A DNA stretch of 16,428 bases from an uncultured Oxalobacteraceae bacterium (GCA_946479255.1 CAMLFK010000097.1:1-16428); one strand, 5' to 3'; shown: positions 1 to 7,030, counted from the first letter of the stretch. Numbers and translations are program-made. Notes: generated by a model from the sequence alone, not told the origin.

Positions 1-587
<587 letters not shown>

Positions 588-630
588 AGGCAATCTAGGC
601 TTGACGGCCTGTTAGCAAAAGCCCTATGCT

Positions 631-674
631 CTCGCCACTTCGTATCGTTCAGCGATCAGGTGGCGAGTTTCTTT
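631..674 (+). terminator. Intrinsic terminator of rpoD
   Basis: An 8-bp perfect stem, CTCGCCAC at 631-638 with GTGGCGAG at 660-667, is followed at once by TTTCTTT at 668-674. The loop contains a smaller inner stem, ATCG at 644-647 with CGAT at 653-656. The position just after rpoD and before the tRNA fits transcription stopping between the two genes. Confidence 0.85.
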
Positions 675-705
675 GAGCCAGCCGTCGACGCCACGTCACG
701 ATTTC

Positions 706-784
<79 letters not shown>

Positions 785-858
785 ATATTCTACTGTGGGG
801 CATTTCTCCAACCGCGTGTGTTAGCCCATGTATTCGGATTGCCTGTGGCCGCAAGATG

Positions 859-2205
859 TTAGCCGGGTCCCATCTGTTCAAGTGCGCTCCCCGCGTCGAG
901 AAGGCCGCCCAGAATCTTGTCGGCGACCTTTTCCGAAAATCCAGCGGGAAGCTCAGCGCGGACCTTCTCTACGACCGCGGTCGTGCGGTTAATGAAGTCC
1001 TGCAGCAGCGGCTCGGCGCTGTCGCCGTAACCAAGCTTTTTCGCAGTGCTATTGAAGTGTCGCCGCATGATGCCGCGCGCCAGGTAGTGCCGGTTTTTCC
1101 CGAGCAGGGCCATCGCCATCTTGATGTCCTGGTCTGCCCACTGGTTCGGACCAGCGCCGATAACGGGATAAGCTGACATCACATCATAAATGGGCGTCAG
1201 CTTAAATCGCCCCTCGCCTGCGAGCAGCTGAATGCTGAAGTTTTTGGCGTGGCCATCCGGCGCGCGCAGCATCCAAAACAGTAGTTGCGAAGCCATGAGC
1301 GTGTGCATGTCTGTGGCGGCTTGCTGCGATTGCTGCAAGAGGGTGAACATCTGCTGCAAGCCGGGGCCGCCTTCATTTTCGTATTTCGCCAGCGGTGAGC
1401 TTCCGGTCGCCTGGCAGAAATCTTCTTGAACAAGCCGGAATAGTTGCTTACCGTTGGCCGACAGGGCACGGTCGAAACGCTCGACAACGAGCACCCGTTG
1501 CGAGCCGAACGTCGCAATCTCGGCATTCGCTGTGGGCAGTCCGTATTCCTTGAACAGGCGTAGGCATAGCCACTCGTTATCGACCGAAGTGGAGAAGTCG
1601 GCCTTGCGGCCACCTACCATCCCGATTGGGAGCTTGAAGATGTGCGTCGTTGGCGTCGCACCACGCGGCTTCAGCCATCTACCATCCCACCACAAGAAGG
1701 CGTCCTTCTCTTGCGCGCCGGCCAGCGAAATCCGGAAGTCGTCGTCGGGGTCCCGTGGAGCGCCGTAATGGTCTGGGTTAACGACTTCAAGCAGGTGCCG
1801 CTCAATGGCTTCCTCGTCCAGGGCTATGCCGTCAACCTGGCCAAGTCCTTCCGGTTCAACACCTTCGGGCAGGAGCTGCAAGGCGCCCACGCAGTCCCGG
1901 CCCACAGCCGCGAGAAGGTCGAAAGCTTCGATAGACCCTGTCTTGAACCGGGCCGCAACACGTTTGCGGATGATGTCGCTGTCCGGCAGCAGGCCCTCAA
2001 AGTAGTGCGAAACACTGGCTCCCTTGAGCGGTTCATTACGCAGATTGAACGGCGTCGACAGCGAGATTGGGCGTCCACGCGTGGAGCTGCGCCAGGCGAT
2101 GTCGTATTGCAGCTCAGAGTCCCCATTGGCGTTCACCGTCCAACGGCCAACGTAATCGCCGTTGGCCCAGAGATGCAGTGTCTGGCTGTGAGAGCGACGA
2201 CCCAT
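859..2205 (-). CDS. hipA: HipA toxin, serine/threonine kinase of the HipBA module
   Basis: A 448-residue protein, close to the 440 residues of E. coli HipA, which phosphorylates glutamyl-tRNA synthetase and drives growth arrest and persistence. The N-terminal subdomain has PISLSTPF and GLLPDSDIIRKR (about 46-82). The kinase core has FRISLAGAQEK (157-167), where S160 matches the autophosphorylated Ser150 of E. coli. It also has HIFKLPIG (K191, ATP-binding lysine), VVERFDR (240-246), the catalytic loop DGHAKN (D317) and YDVMSAYP (metal-binding D341). All catalytic residues are present, so it looks active. The start ATG 2203-2205 was chosen over a 26-codon upstream extension because it lies 2 bp after the hipB stop, has GGAG about 7 nt before it, and aligns with HipA N-termini. 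The stop is 75 bp from the tRNA 3' end. No terminator is visible. Context and motifs make this a secure call; the cellular target is inferred from the family. Confidence 0.95.
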   Translation of the reverse strand: MGRRSHSQTLHLWANGDYVGRWTVNANGDSELQYDIAWRSSTRGRPISLSTPFNLRNEPLKGASVSHYFEGLLPDSDIIRKRVAARFKTGSIEAFDLLAAVGRDCVGALQLLPEGVEPEGLGQVDGIALDEEAIERHLLEVVNPDHYGAPRDPDDDFRISLAGAQEKDAFLWWDGRWLKPRGATPTTHIFKLPIGMVGGRKADFSTSVDNEWLCLRLFKEYGLPTANAEIATFGSQRVLVVERFDRALSANGKQLFRLVQEDFCQATGSSPLAKYENEGGPGLQQMFTLLQQSQQAATDMHTLMASQLLFWMLRAPDGHAKNFSIQLLAGEGRFKLTPIYDVMSAYPVIGAGPNQWADQDIKMAMALLGKNRHYLARGIMRRHFNSTAKKLGYGDSAEPLLQDFINRTTAVVEKVRAELPAGFSEKVADKILGGLLDAGSALEQMGPG

Positions 2206-2207
2206 TT

Positions 2208-2471
2208 TTACCACTCCGCCGAGCTGCTTGCAGCAGAAGTATCTCGCTCGCCCAAGCGAAGTTCCAGCTCGATTGCTGCGCACCAGCTGAGCAGCTGTTT
2301 GACGCTGATTTCGTCAGCGTGTTTCTCAAGGTAGGAGATGCGATTCTGACTCAAGCCGACACGATTCGCTACCGCCGTCTGTGTGAGCTTATGCCGTTTG
2401 CGGGTCGAGACGAGCAGTTGACCGAGCTGTGCAGCGGTGAGGAGAAGATGGGAAGCGGGTAAGAAGGACAT
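2208..2471 (-). CDS. hipB: HipB antitoxin, HTH autorepressor
   Basis: An 87-residue Cro/C1-type HTH protein, about the size of E. coli HipB (88). The HTH spans about residues 28-52 (KLTQTAVANRVGLSQNRISYLEK). It is followed by a segment rich in beta-forming residues, ELELRLGE, matching the dimerisation strand of HipB. The last two residues are EW. In E. coli HipB the C-terminal Trp docks on HipA and serves as a degradation signal, so retention of EW after a low-complexity tail is strong family evidence. It neutralises HipA and represses the operon. The gene leads hipA in a two-gene operon with a 2-bp gap. No good Shine-Dalgarno sequence is seen before the ATG, but this start aligns with E. coli HipB. 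Four palindromic operators lie just upstream (2481-2575). Confidence 0.93.
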   Translation of the reverse strand: MSFLPASHLLLTAAQLGQLLVSTRKRHKLTQTAVANRVGLSQNRISYLEKHADEISVKQLLSWCAAIELELRLGERDTSAASSSAEW

Positions 2472-2480
2472 ATTGAAAAT

Positions 2481-2575
2481 TATCCGATATTCAGATAACC
2501 CTATTTTATCTGGATTACGGCTAAAGTCAACATAGCCGAATTTCAGCTAAACAGTCAATAGCCGAATTGCGGATA
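2481..2575. promoter_or_regulatory. Array of four 17-bp HipB operators at 26-bp spacing
   Basis: Four near-palindromic 17-mers are read on the plus strand: TATCCGATATTCAGATA (2481-2497), TATCTGGATTACGGCTA (2507-2523), TAGCCGAATTTCAGCTA (2533-2549) and TAGCCGAATTGCGGATA (2559-2575). Starts are exactly 26 bp apart, with 9-bp gaps. The shared form is TAKCYG-N5-CRGMTA, close to the E. coli HipB site TATCC-N8-GGATA but 1 bp shorter. The second site fills the promoter spacer, the first covers the predicted transcription start, and the third abuts the -35 box. This arrangement suits cooperative autorepression by HipB or HipAB. Binding by HipB is inferred from position and similarity. Confidence 0.88.
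2503..2530 (-). promoter_or_regulatory. Sigma70-like promoter of hipBA
   Basis: On the minus strand, -35 TTGACT (2530-2525) and -10 TAAAAT (2508-2503) are separated by 16 bp. The predicted start point is near 2496, giving a leader of about 25 nt before the hipB ATG. The operator at 2507-2523 lies between the two boxes. A second possible -35 (TTGACT, minus strand, about 2551-2556) lies further upstream and is less well matched to a -10. Confidence 0.7.
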
Positions 2576-2637
2576 AACCCGATGTGCGGGCCTTTCCAGG
2601 GGCCCCTATCGTCCGCCGTTCAGCCTGAAGAACCCCC

Positions 2638-2668
2638 TTGACTCTCCCGTGGCGGCAGGGTTTAGGAT
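2638..2668 (+). promoter_or_regulatory. MerR-type promoter and operator with 19-bp spacer
   Basis: The -35 TTGACT (2638-2643) and -10 TAGGAT (2663-2668) are separated by 19 bp, the overlong spacer typical of promoters activated by MerR proteins through DNA distortion. An imperfect dyad centred in the spacer runs from 2641 to 2661: ACTCTCCCG, then TGG, then CGGCAGGGT, with 7 of 9 positions paired. It lies directly upstream of the merR gene, so autoregulation is the simple reading. An AGGAGAG ribosome site follows at 2680-2686. Confidence 0.78.
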
Positions 2669-2689
2669 GTCGAATCCTCAGGAGAGCTC

Positions 2690-3724
2690 ATGCATTTGAA
2701 AATAGGCGAGTTGGCCAAGCGTACCGGCGTGACGATACGTGCATTGCGACATTACGATGAAATCGGCCTGCTTTCTCCGTCGGCCCGATCGGATGGCGGG
2801 TTCCGCCTCTACGGTCCGGAGGAGGTCGGAAAGCTCTATCGCATTCAAGCCCTATGCCGCTTCAAGCTTCCACTTGCCGAGGTGCGGAAAGTGTTGGCCG
2901 CAGGCGGGGCGTTTCCCGACATCGTCGAACAACAGATTGCGTCGTTAAATCAGCAGATTCAGCATGCTGTCTCCCTGCGTGATCACCTCGCGCAACTTCA
3001 GGCGCGGCATAGTCAATCCAATACCTTGACCATGGACGACTGGCTCGGTACATTGGCGCAGATGTCGGCCGCCTCCAGGTACTTCGATGGCGAGGAAGTG
3101 CGCGCCCTGGCGGCGCAACGGGCATCTGGCGACGCGAGGTGCAATGAAGAGAAGGCCGCCTTGCTCCTCGCATTAAAAGACCTGATGGCACAAGGCGTCA
3201 GCGCCGACGATGCGGAGGCCCAGGATCTGGCCTGCCGCTGGATTCAAGTTCTTATGACTGAAGTCGGTGGCGATGAAGGCCTGCTGATGAAGTATTACGC
3301 CATGCAATGGAACGAAGATGTGCTGCAGTCGATCTCCGGAATAGACCGAAGCGCAATGAGCTACATTTCCCATGCCATGGCCTATCGCCGCTTAAGCATC
3401 TACGCCAGCTACTGCAGTGCCGACGAGATCCAGACATTGCGCCGCCATTATATTGGCCACACCACATCCTGGCCGCCGCTGATTGCCGCAATACGTCGTC
3501 ATATGGCAGATGGCAGCAATCCGGAGCATCCGGACCTTCGACGCCTTGCCATCGAATGGACTGAATTGGAGAGCAAAAAAGTGGGCGGCGACCAAGAACT
3601 GGCGGCGAAGCTGCGACTAGCCTCCCTGTGCGAACCGGCATTGCGCTTCGGCTCGGGCATCGATACGCCTTTTCTCATCTATCTTGATCGTGCAATGCAA
3701 GCGCTTCCCAGGGTCTCACCATGA
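2690..3724 (+). CDS. MerR-family regulator with duplicated TipAS-like effector region
   Basis: A 344-residue regulator. Residues 1-70 are a MerR winged helix: KIGELAKRTGVTIRALRHYDEIGLL, then the wing SDGGFRLYGPEEVGKL. A coiled coil at about 75-107 is the usual dimerisation helix. The C-terminal part (about 130-340) is helical and resembles TipAS/antibiotic-recognition domains. It appears to hold two related halves: DLACRWIQVLMTEVGGDEGL (179-198) and RLAIEWTELESKKVGGDQEL (285-304) align with the shared core VGGD. No Cys pattern typical of metal or redox sensing is seen, so a small organic ligand is more likely. The ATG follows AGGAGAG. The stop overlaps the next start (ATGA at 3721-3724), so translation is coupled to the oxygenase gene. 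A 19-bp-spacer promoter lies upstream. The DNA-binding class is certain; the ligand is unknown, possibly a substrate or product of the oxygenase. Confidence 0.9.
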   Translation: MHLKIGELAKRTGVTIRALRHYDEIGLLSPSARSDGGFRLYGPEEVGKLYRIQALCRFKLPLAEVRKVLAAGGAFPDIVEQQIASLNQQIQHAVSLRDHLAQLQARHSQSNTLTMDDWLGTLAQMSAASRYFDGEEVRALAAQRASGDARCNEEKAALLLALKDLMAQGVSADDAEAQDLACRWIQVLMTEVGGDEGLLMKYYAMQWNEDVLQSISGIDRSAMSYISHAMAYRRLSIYASYCSADEIQTLRRHYIGHTTSWPPLIAAIRRHMADGSNPEHPDLRRLAIEWTELESKKVGGDQELAAKLRLASLCEPALRFGSGIDTPFLIYLDRAMQALPRVSP

Positions 3725-5148
3725 ATTCCAGTTCGCATTTTTTACAAGGCAACTTCGCGCCCGTTCGTCGCGAACAAGACTTTGCCGGGTTGCCCGTCAT
3801 CGGTCAGCTTCCTGAAGCGCTCGCTGGTACACTTTATCGGCTTGGGCCGAATCCCCAATTCGACCCGCGTGACCAGTTTTACCATTGGTTCGCCGGCGAC
3901 GGCATGGTCCACGCGATCTGTTTCGAGGGCGGGAAGGTCGCCTATAAAAACCGCTGGATGCGTACGCCCAAGTGGCAAATGGAAAATCAGGCGGGCAAAG
4001 CGCTGTTTGGTACGTTCGGCAATCCCGCGACCAGCGATCCGGCGGTGCTCGGTCACAGCACCGGCACCGCCAACACCAATATTGTTTTCCACGGTGGGCG
4101 TCTGTTCGCGCTGGAAGAATCGCATCAGCCCTTTGAGTTCGACCCGCTGACCCTTGAATCGAAGGGATATCGTCATTTCGACGGAAAGATATCTACCCGC
4201 TTTACCGCCCATCCAAAACCAGACCCAGAGACGGGCGAATTGCATTTCTTCGCCTATTCGCTCAGCGGGCCAGGTTCAACAGATATGCACTACGGTACCC
4301 TGGACAGTCAATGCCAGGTGGCGCGACTGGAAACTTTCCATGCACCTTATGCGAGCATGGTGCATGACTTCGTCGCGACCAGCACGCATGTGCTGTTCCC
4401 GATCACGCCGCTCACTTCCAGCATGGATCGGGTCATGCAAGGAAAACCCATGTTCGCATGGGAGGATGGGCGTATCGTCCACATTGGCGTGCTGCCAAAG
4501 GGAGCCGATAGCACGGCCATACGCTGGCTGGACACCGGGCCCTGTCATGTATTCCATTTTATGAACGCATGGGAGTCCGACGGAAGGATCACCGCCTATG
4601 CGATGGAGGCGGCAATGGCGCCGGGGATGCCTTACTCCGACGGCCGGCCGGGTGAGCCTGCAAAATCCGCGGCAAGATTGTCCCGCTGGACGATCGATCT
4701 CAGCAGCGGTCCCGGAAAGGTCGACCGCACCATCATTGATGATGTCCCGGCGGAATTTCCCAGCATCGATGAGCGCTACGCCGGACGTTATAATCGCTAT
4801 GGCTGGTACTTGTGCCACGTGGATGGGAAGGTGCGCGACGATGCCCAGAGTACCTTGTACGGAAGCTTGAGCTGCCACGACTTCAGCACCGGACGCCGGC
4901 AGCGTTTCACCCTGCCGGAAGGCGATGTGCTGTCCGAGCCGGTTTTTGCGCCGCGCCATGCAGCAGCCGATGAAGGGGACGGCTGGATCGTGTTGACTGC
5001 TTGGCGGCATGCCGAAGGACGTAGCGATGTGATGGTGTTCAACGCGACGGATATCGCAAGTGGCCCAATAGCCGTGGTCCAGCTGCCATGCCGGATTCCT
5101 TTTGGCTTCCATGGCGCCTGGATCCCCAATGTCGCGAGGATGGATTGA
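3721..5148 (+). CDS. Carotenoid cleavage oxygenase family protein (RPE65/lignostilbene dioxygenase-like)
   Basis: A 475-residue protein of the usual length for the carotenoid/stilbene oxygenase family, non-haem Fe(II) enzymes that split a conjugated double bond with O2 to give two carbonyl products. The seven-bladed propeller family is shown by LYRLGPNPQF (38-47), FAGDGMVHAICF (57-68) and NTNIVFHGGRLFALEE (118-133). The four iron-binding histidines can be placed at H164 (TAHPKPDPETGELHFF), H215 (MVHDF), H279 (VFHFMNAWE) and H464 (FGFHGAW), and all are present. No signal peptide is seen, so it is probably cytoplasmic. It overlaps the merR stop by 4 bp, and its own stop overlaps the next start (TGATG). 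The substrate cannot be read from sequence: carotenoids, apocarotenals, lignostilbenes and isoeugenol-type phenylpropenes are all handled in this family. No carotenoid synthesis genes lie in the window. Confidence 0.95.
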   Translation: MNSSSHFLQGNFAPVRREQDFAGLPVIGQLPEALAGTLYRLGPNPQFDPRDQFYHWFAGDGMVHAICFEGGKVAYKNRWMRTPKWQMENQAGKALFGTFGNPATSDPAVLGHSTGTANTNIVFHGGRLFALEESHQPFEFDPLTLESKGYRHFDGKISTRFTAHPKPDPETGELHFFAYSLSGPGSTDMHYGTLDSQCQVARLETFHAPYASMVHDFVATSTHVLFPITPLTSSMDRVMQGKPMFAWEDGRIVHIGVLPKGADSTAIRWLDTGPCHVFHFMNAWESDGRITAYAMEAAMAPGMPYSDGRPGEPAKSAARLSRWTIDLSSGPGKVDRTIIDDVPAEFPSIDERYAGRYNRYGWYLCHVDGKVRDDAQSTLYGSLSCHDFSTGRRQRFTLPEGDVLSEPVFAPRHAAADEGDGWIVLTAWRHAEGRSDVMVFNATDIASGPIAVVQLPCRIPFGFHGAWIPNVARMD

Positions 5149-5399
5149 TGATCGTATGTAACCGCACCGTGGAGCAAGCCAGGCGCGATTTCGCCGCCGG
5201 AAAATTGAGCAATGCCATATTGCTGCGCGTCCCCATGAGCCGCGGTGAATGGCAGCTCCAGTTACAGGGTGCGCGTGGCGACAGCGGCATGCTGCTCGCC
5301 GTGCCATCCCTCGAGACGCAAGTGTTCACCAGCCTGGATGCCGCCGTGCGCACCATGGAGCAGATCGGCTTTACGGTCGAGCAGCTGAAGATGAAGTAG
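5148..5399 (+). CDS. Small protein of unknown function in the oxygenase operon
   Basis: An 83-residue protein that I do not recognise. The ATG at 5148-5150 shares one base with the oxygenase stop (TGATG), so coupled translation is likely, and it was preferred over an in-frame ATG at 5088 that would lie deep inside the oxygenase gene. The sequence looks like one compact alpha/beta domain: an N-terminal helix NRTVEQARRDFAAG, strands SNAILLRVP and EWQLQLQGARG, then GMLLAVPS, and a C-terminal helix SLDAAVRTMEQIGF. It has one Cys (C4), no signal peptide and no membrane segment. Coding character matches the oxygenase gene. The position suggests an accessory or regulatory partner of the enzyme, but that is inference. 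Confidence 0.8.
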   Translation: MIVCNRTVEQARRDFAAGKLSNAILLRVPMSRGEWQLQLQGARGDSGMLLAVPSLETQVFTSLDAAVRTMEQIGFTVEQLKMK

Positions 5400-5470
5400 G
5401 CACGCAGCGAACTGTCGCGCCCCTTATCGGTCGAAGCCTTATCAGGCTCACGCCAACGAGGAGAGGGACC

Positions 5471-5848
5471 ATGCTGAACGATAGAGAAGCGGTCGCCATG
5501 ATCGCCGTAAAAGATGTGAAGCGGGCCGCGCGTTTCTATGAAGAGACGCTGGGTCTGCGCAAGCTGTCGTCCGAAGGCGATGAAGTCATCACCTACCAGA
5601 GCGGCGCTTCAAAGCTCAATGTCTACCATTCGGACTTCGCCGGCACCAACAAAGCCACGTCGGTCGTGTGGAACCTTGGCGATGAGATCGAGTCGGTTGC
5701 CGCGGACCTGAAAGCCAAGGGCGTCCCGTTTGAGCATTACAACATGCCAGGCCTGACCTTAAAAGGCGATATCCACGAAGGCGGGGGCATGAAGGTCGCG
5801 TGGTTCCGCGATCCGGACGGCAATATCCTGAGCATCGTCAGCGGCTGA
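5471..5848 (+). CDS. VOC superfamily (glyoxalase/bleomycin-resistance fold) protein
   Basis: A 125-residue single-module VOC protein. The fold is shown by the N-terminal AVKDVKRAARFYEETLGLRK (12-31), the mid-protein VVWNLGDEIESVAADLKAKG (65-84) and the C-terminal WFRDPDGNILSI (111-122). The usual first metal ligand (His of the first strand) and the last Glu in the DPDGN-x-x-E position are absent: M10/A12 and S121/I122 fill those places. A metal-dependent glyoxalase activity is therefore doubtful, and a binding or non-metal role is more likely. The start ATG 5471 has a strong GAGGAGAGGG ribosome site, and an in-frame upstream ATG at 5249 has no such support. It follows the 83-residue gene by 71 bp in the same direction, so it may be the last gene of the same operon or have its own promoter. 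Confidence 0.88.
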   Translation: MLNDREAVAMIAVKDVKRAARFYEETLGLRKLSSEGDEVITYQSGASKLNVYHSDFAGTNKATSVVWNLGDEIESVAADLKAKGVPFEHYNMPGLTLKGDIHEGGGMKVAWFRDPDGNILSIVSG

Positions 5849-5850
5849 GC

Positions 5851-6231
5851 TCAGCTTGCCCTGGCAGCCTTGAAGACGTAGAACTTCTGCATCAGGAACG
5901 AGCCGCCGATGTACACCACACCTGCGATCACCTGCGACACGCCTTCATGCACATGCAGCCGGTGAATCAGCAGCATCAGCGCGCCCAGATTGAGCAGGTA
6001 GGCCACGGCGAACACCATCACGAAGCGCACCGCTTCGGGCTGGCGCTTCTGCGTACTCTGGAAGGTGAAGTTGCGGTGCATGAGGTAGGACACCACCAGC
6101 CCGAGCGCATAGCCGATCAGGTTGCTGATCTCGGCACCCAGGCCGAGCAGGTACATGCAGCCAAAAATGATGCCATAGCCGAGCAGGGTGTTGGCCGCGC
6201 CGACCAGGATGTATTTCGCCAGTTGCAGCAT
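5851..6231 (-). CDS. GtrA family membrane protein (putative polyprenyl-phosphate sugar flippase)
   Basis: A 126-residue protein with four predicted membrane helices (about 7-29, 36-54, 68-90 and 97-117), the standard length and layout of GtrA proteins. These are thought to flip polyprenyl-phosphate-linked sugars across the inner membrane. The motif YLMHRNFTF after the second helix and the ending QKFYVF are typical. ATG 6229-6231 was chosen: it lies 5 bp after the methyltransferase stop and begins with the family's LAKYILVGAANTLLGYG. A longer in-frame start at 6438 would run antiparallel to nothing but overlap the methyltransferase gene heavily and add 69 residues without family character. It is the last gene of the minus-strand cassette and converges with the VOC gene with 2 bp between stops. 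Together with the DPM1-like enzyme it suggests handling of a lipid-linked monosaccharide. Confidence 0.9.
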   Translation of the reverse strand: MLQLAKYILVGAANTLLGYGIIFGCMYLLGLGAEISNLIGYALGLVVSYLMHRNFTFQSTQKRQPEAVRFVMVFAVAYLLNLGALMLLIHRLHVHEGVSQVIAGVVYIGGSFLMQKFYVFKAARAS

Positions 6232-6236
6232 GCGCG

Positions 6237-6920
6237 TTACGCCGGGTGTCCGGCCTGTACCCAGTACTGGCCGCCCAGCGGCAGCCAGCCGAGCTTGCTT
6301 TCCAGCGGCAGCAGTGCGGGCAGGCTTGGCGGAATGAACAGGCAGTATTGCTTGCGGTTGATCGTTAGCCCGGCATTGCGCAGGCGTTGGCTCAGCTCGG
6401 ATGGCTTGAGCAGCACGGCATCGGCGTCGTAGGGGCAAGTGGAGACGATGCGCTGGGTCACCGGGTTGTACGGATTGTGTTCGAACACGAACAAGGTGCC
6501 GCCTGGCGCCAGGCGTTGGCGAATATTCCTCGCCACCAGGTCACGCATCTCCGGCGGGATGTGGTGGAACACACCGGCGACAAAAATCACATCGAACTGG
6601 CCCAGGTCGGCCACGGTGCCGTCGTCCAGGATGAATTCGACATCGGGATTTTCTTCGCGTGCCGTTTCCAGGCTGGCCGGCGAAATATCCGAGCCCACGA
6701 TCGAGGCTTCTGGAAACGCGCGCTGCAGGAACGGAATATTGCGGCCGATGCCGCAGCCGAATTCCAGCACGCGCTTGACCTTACCGGTGGCACGGGCGCG
6801 CACGATGTCGACTTTGTACTGGGCAAAGTAAACCTCGCTGGACGAAAAGAACTGGGTCTTTTCCTTCAGCAGGCGGTTGTAGTCGTCCGTGTAGTCGTCG
6901 AAATTGACCGGATCAGCCAT
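6237..6920 (-). CDS. Class I SAM-dependent methyltransferase
   Basis: A 227-residue protein with a Rossmann methyltransferase fold: motif I VLEFGCGIGRN (51-61), the acidic end of strand 2 in VGSDIS (75-80), motif around FILDDGT (96-102), FDVIFVAGVFHHI (109-121), and LAPGGTLFVFEHNP (137-150). The acceptor is unknown. In this setting, between a DPM1-like glycosyltransferase and GtrA, a sugar, glycan or lipid acceptor is likely. ATG at 6918-6920 has AGGA about 10 nt upstream. It is followed by gtrA after 5 bp. A 131-bp gap with a REP-like inverted repeat separates it from the glycosyltransferase gene upstream, which may weaken or uncouple its transcription. Confidence 0.88.
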   Translation of the reverse strand: MADPVNFDDYTDDYNRLLKEKTQFFSSSEVYFAQYKVDIVRARATGKVKRVLEFGCGIGRNIPFLQRAFPEASIVGSDISPASLETAREENPDVEFILDDGTVADLGQFDVIFVAGVFHHIPPEMRDLVARNIRQRLAPGGTLFVFEHNPYNPVTQRIVSTCPYDADAVLLKPSELSQRLRNAGLTINRKQYCLFIPPSLPALLPLESKLGWLPLGGQYWVQAGHPA

Positions 6921-6957
6921 AAACAGTATTCCTGGTGCTGTTACGTGAATGGGTTGC

Positions 6958-7030
6958 CGTCATTCCTTTGGCTGGAACCCAGGCGCCAATGAGCGGCGGT
7001 GCTATGGGTCCCCGCCTCCGCGGGGTGACG
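6958..7030. repeat. REP-like inverted repeat pair
   Basis: The 131-bp gap 6921-7051 contains CGTCATTCC...GGAACCCA (6958-6982) and, in opposite orientation, TGGGTCCCC...GGGGTGACG (7005-7030). The right copy itself folds as CCCCG-CCTC-CGGGG. Both resemble the widespread proteobacterial REP form TGGAtTCCCGC..GCGGGAaTGACG, with the left arm more diverged. Paired inverted REPs often sit between genes of an operon and can protect or end mRNA. REP identity is by recall of this form. Confidence 0.6.

Noticed and set aside
2481..2575. Regular repeats that could suggest a CRISPR array
   Set aside because: The units are 17-bp diverged palindromes with 9-bp gaps around a promoter, far too short for CRISPR and fully explained as HipB operators.
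4276..5307. Minus-strand open frame of 343 codons across the oxygenase gene
   Set aside because: It is a shadow frame of the carotenoid oxygenase gene, which has all four iron-binding His on the plus strand.
785..5850. Second copy of the tRNA 3' end (att site) bounding the accessory block
   Set aside because: No repeat of the T-arm and acceptor sequence was found by eye between the tRNA and the sugar cassette, and no integrase gene is present.
6232..6438. N-terminal extension of GtrA
   Set aside because: The extra 69 codons overlap the methyltransferase gene in the same direction in another frame and show no family features; the ATG 5 bp after the methyltransferase stop gives a standard GtrA.
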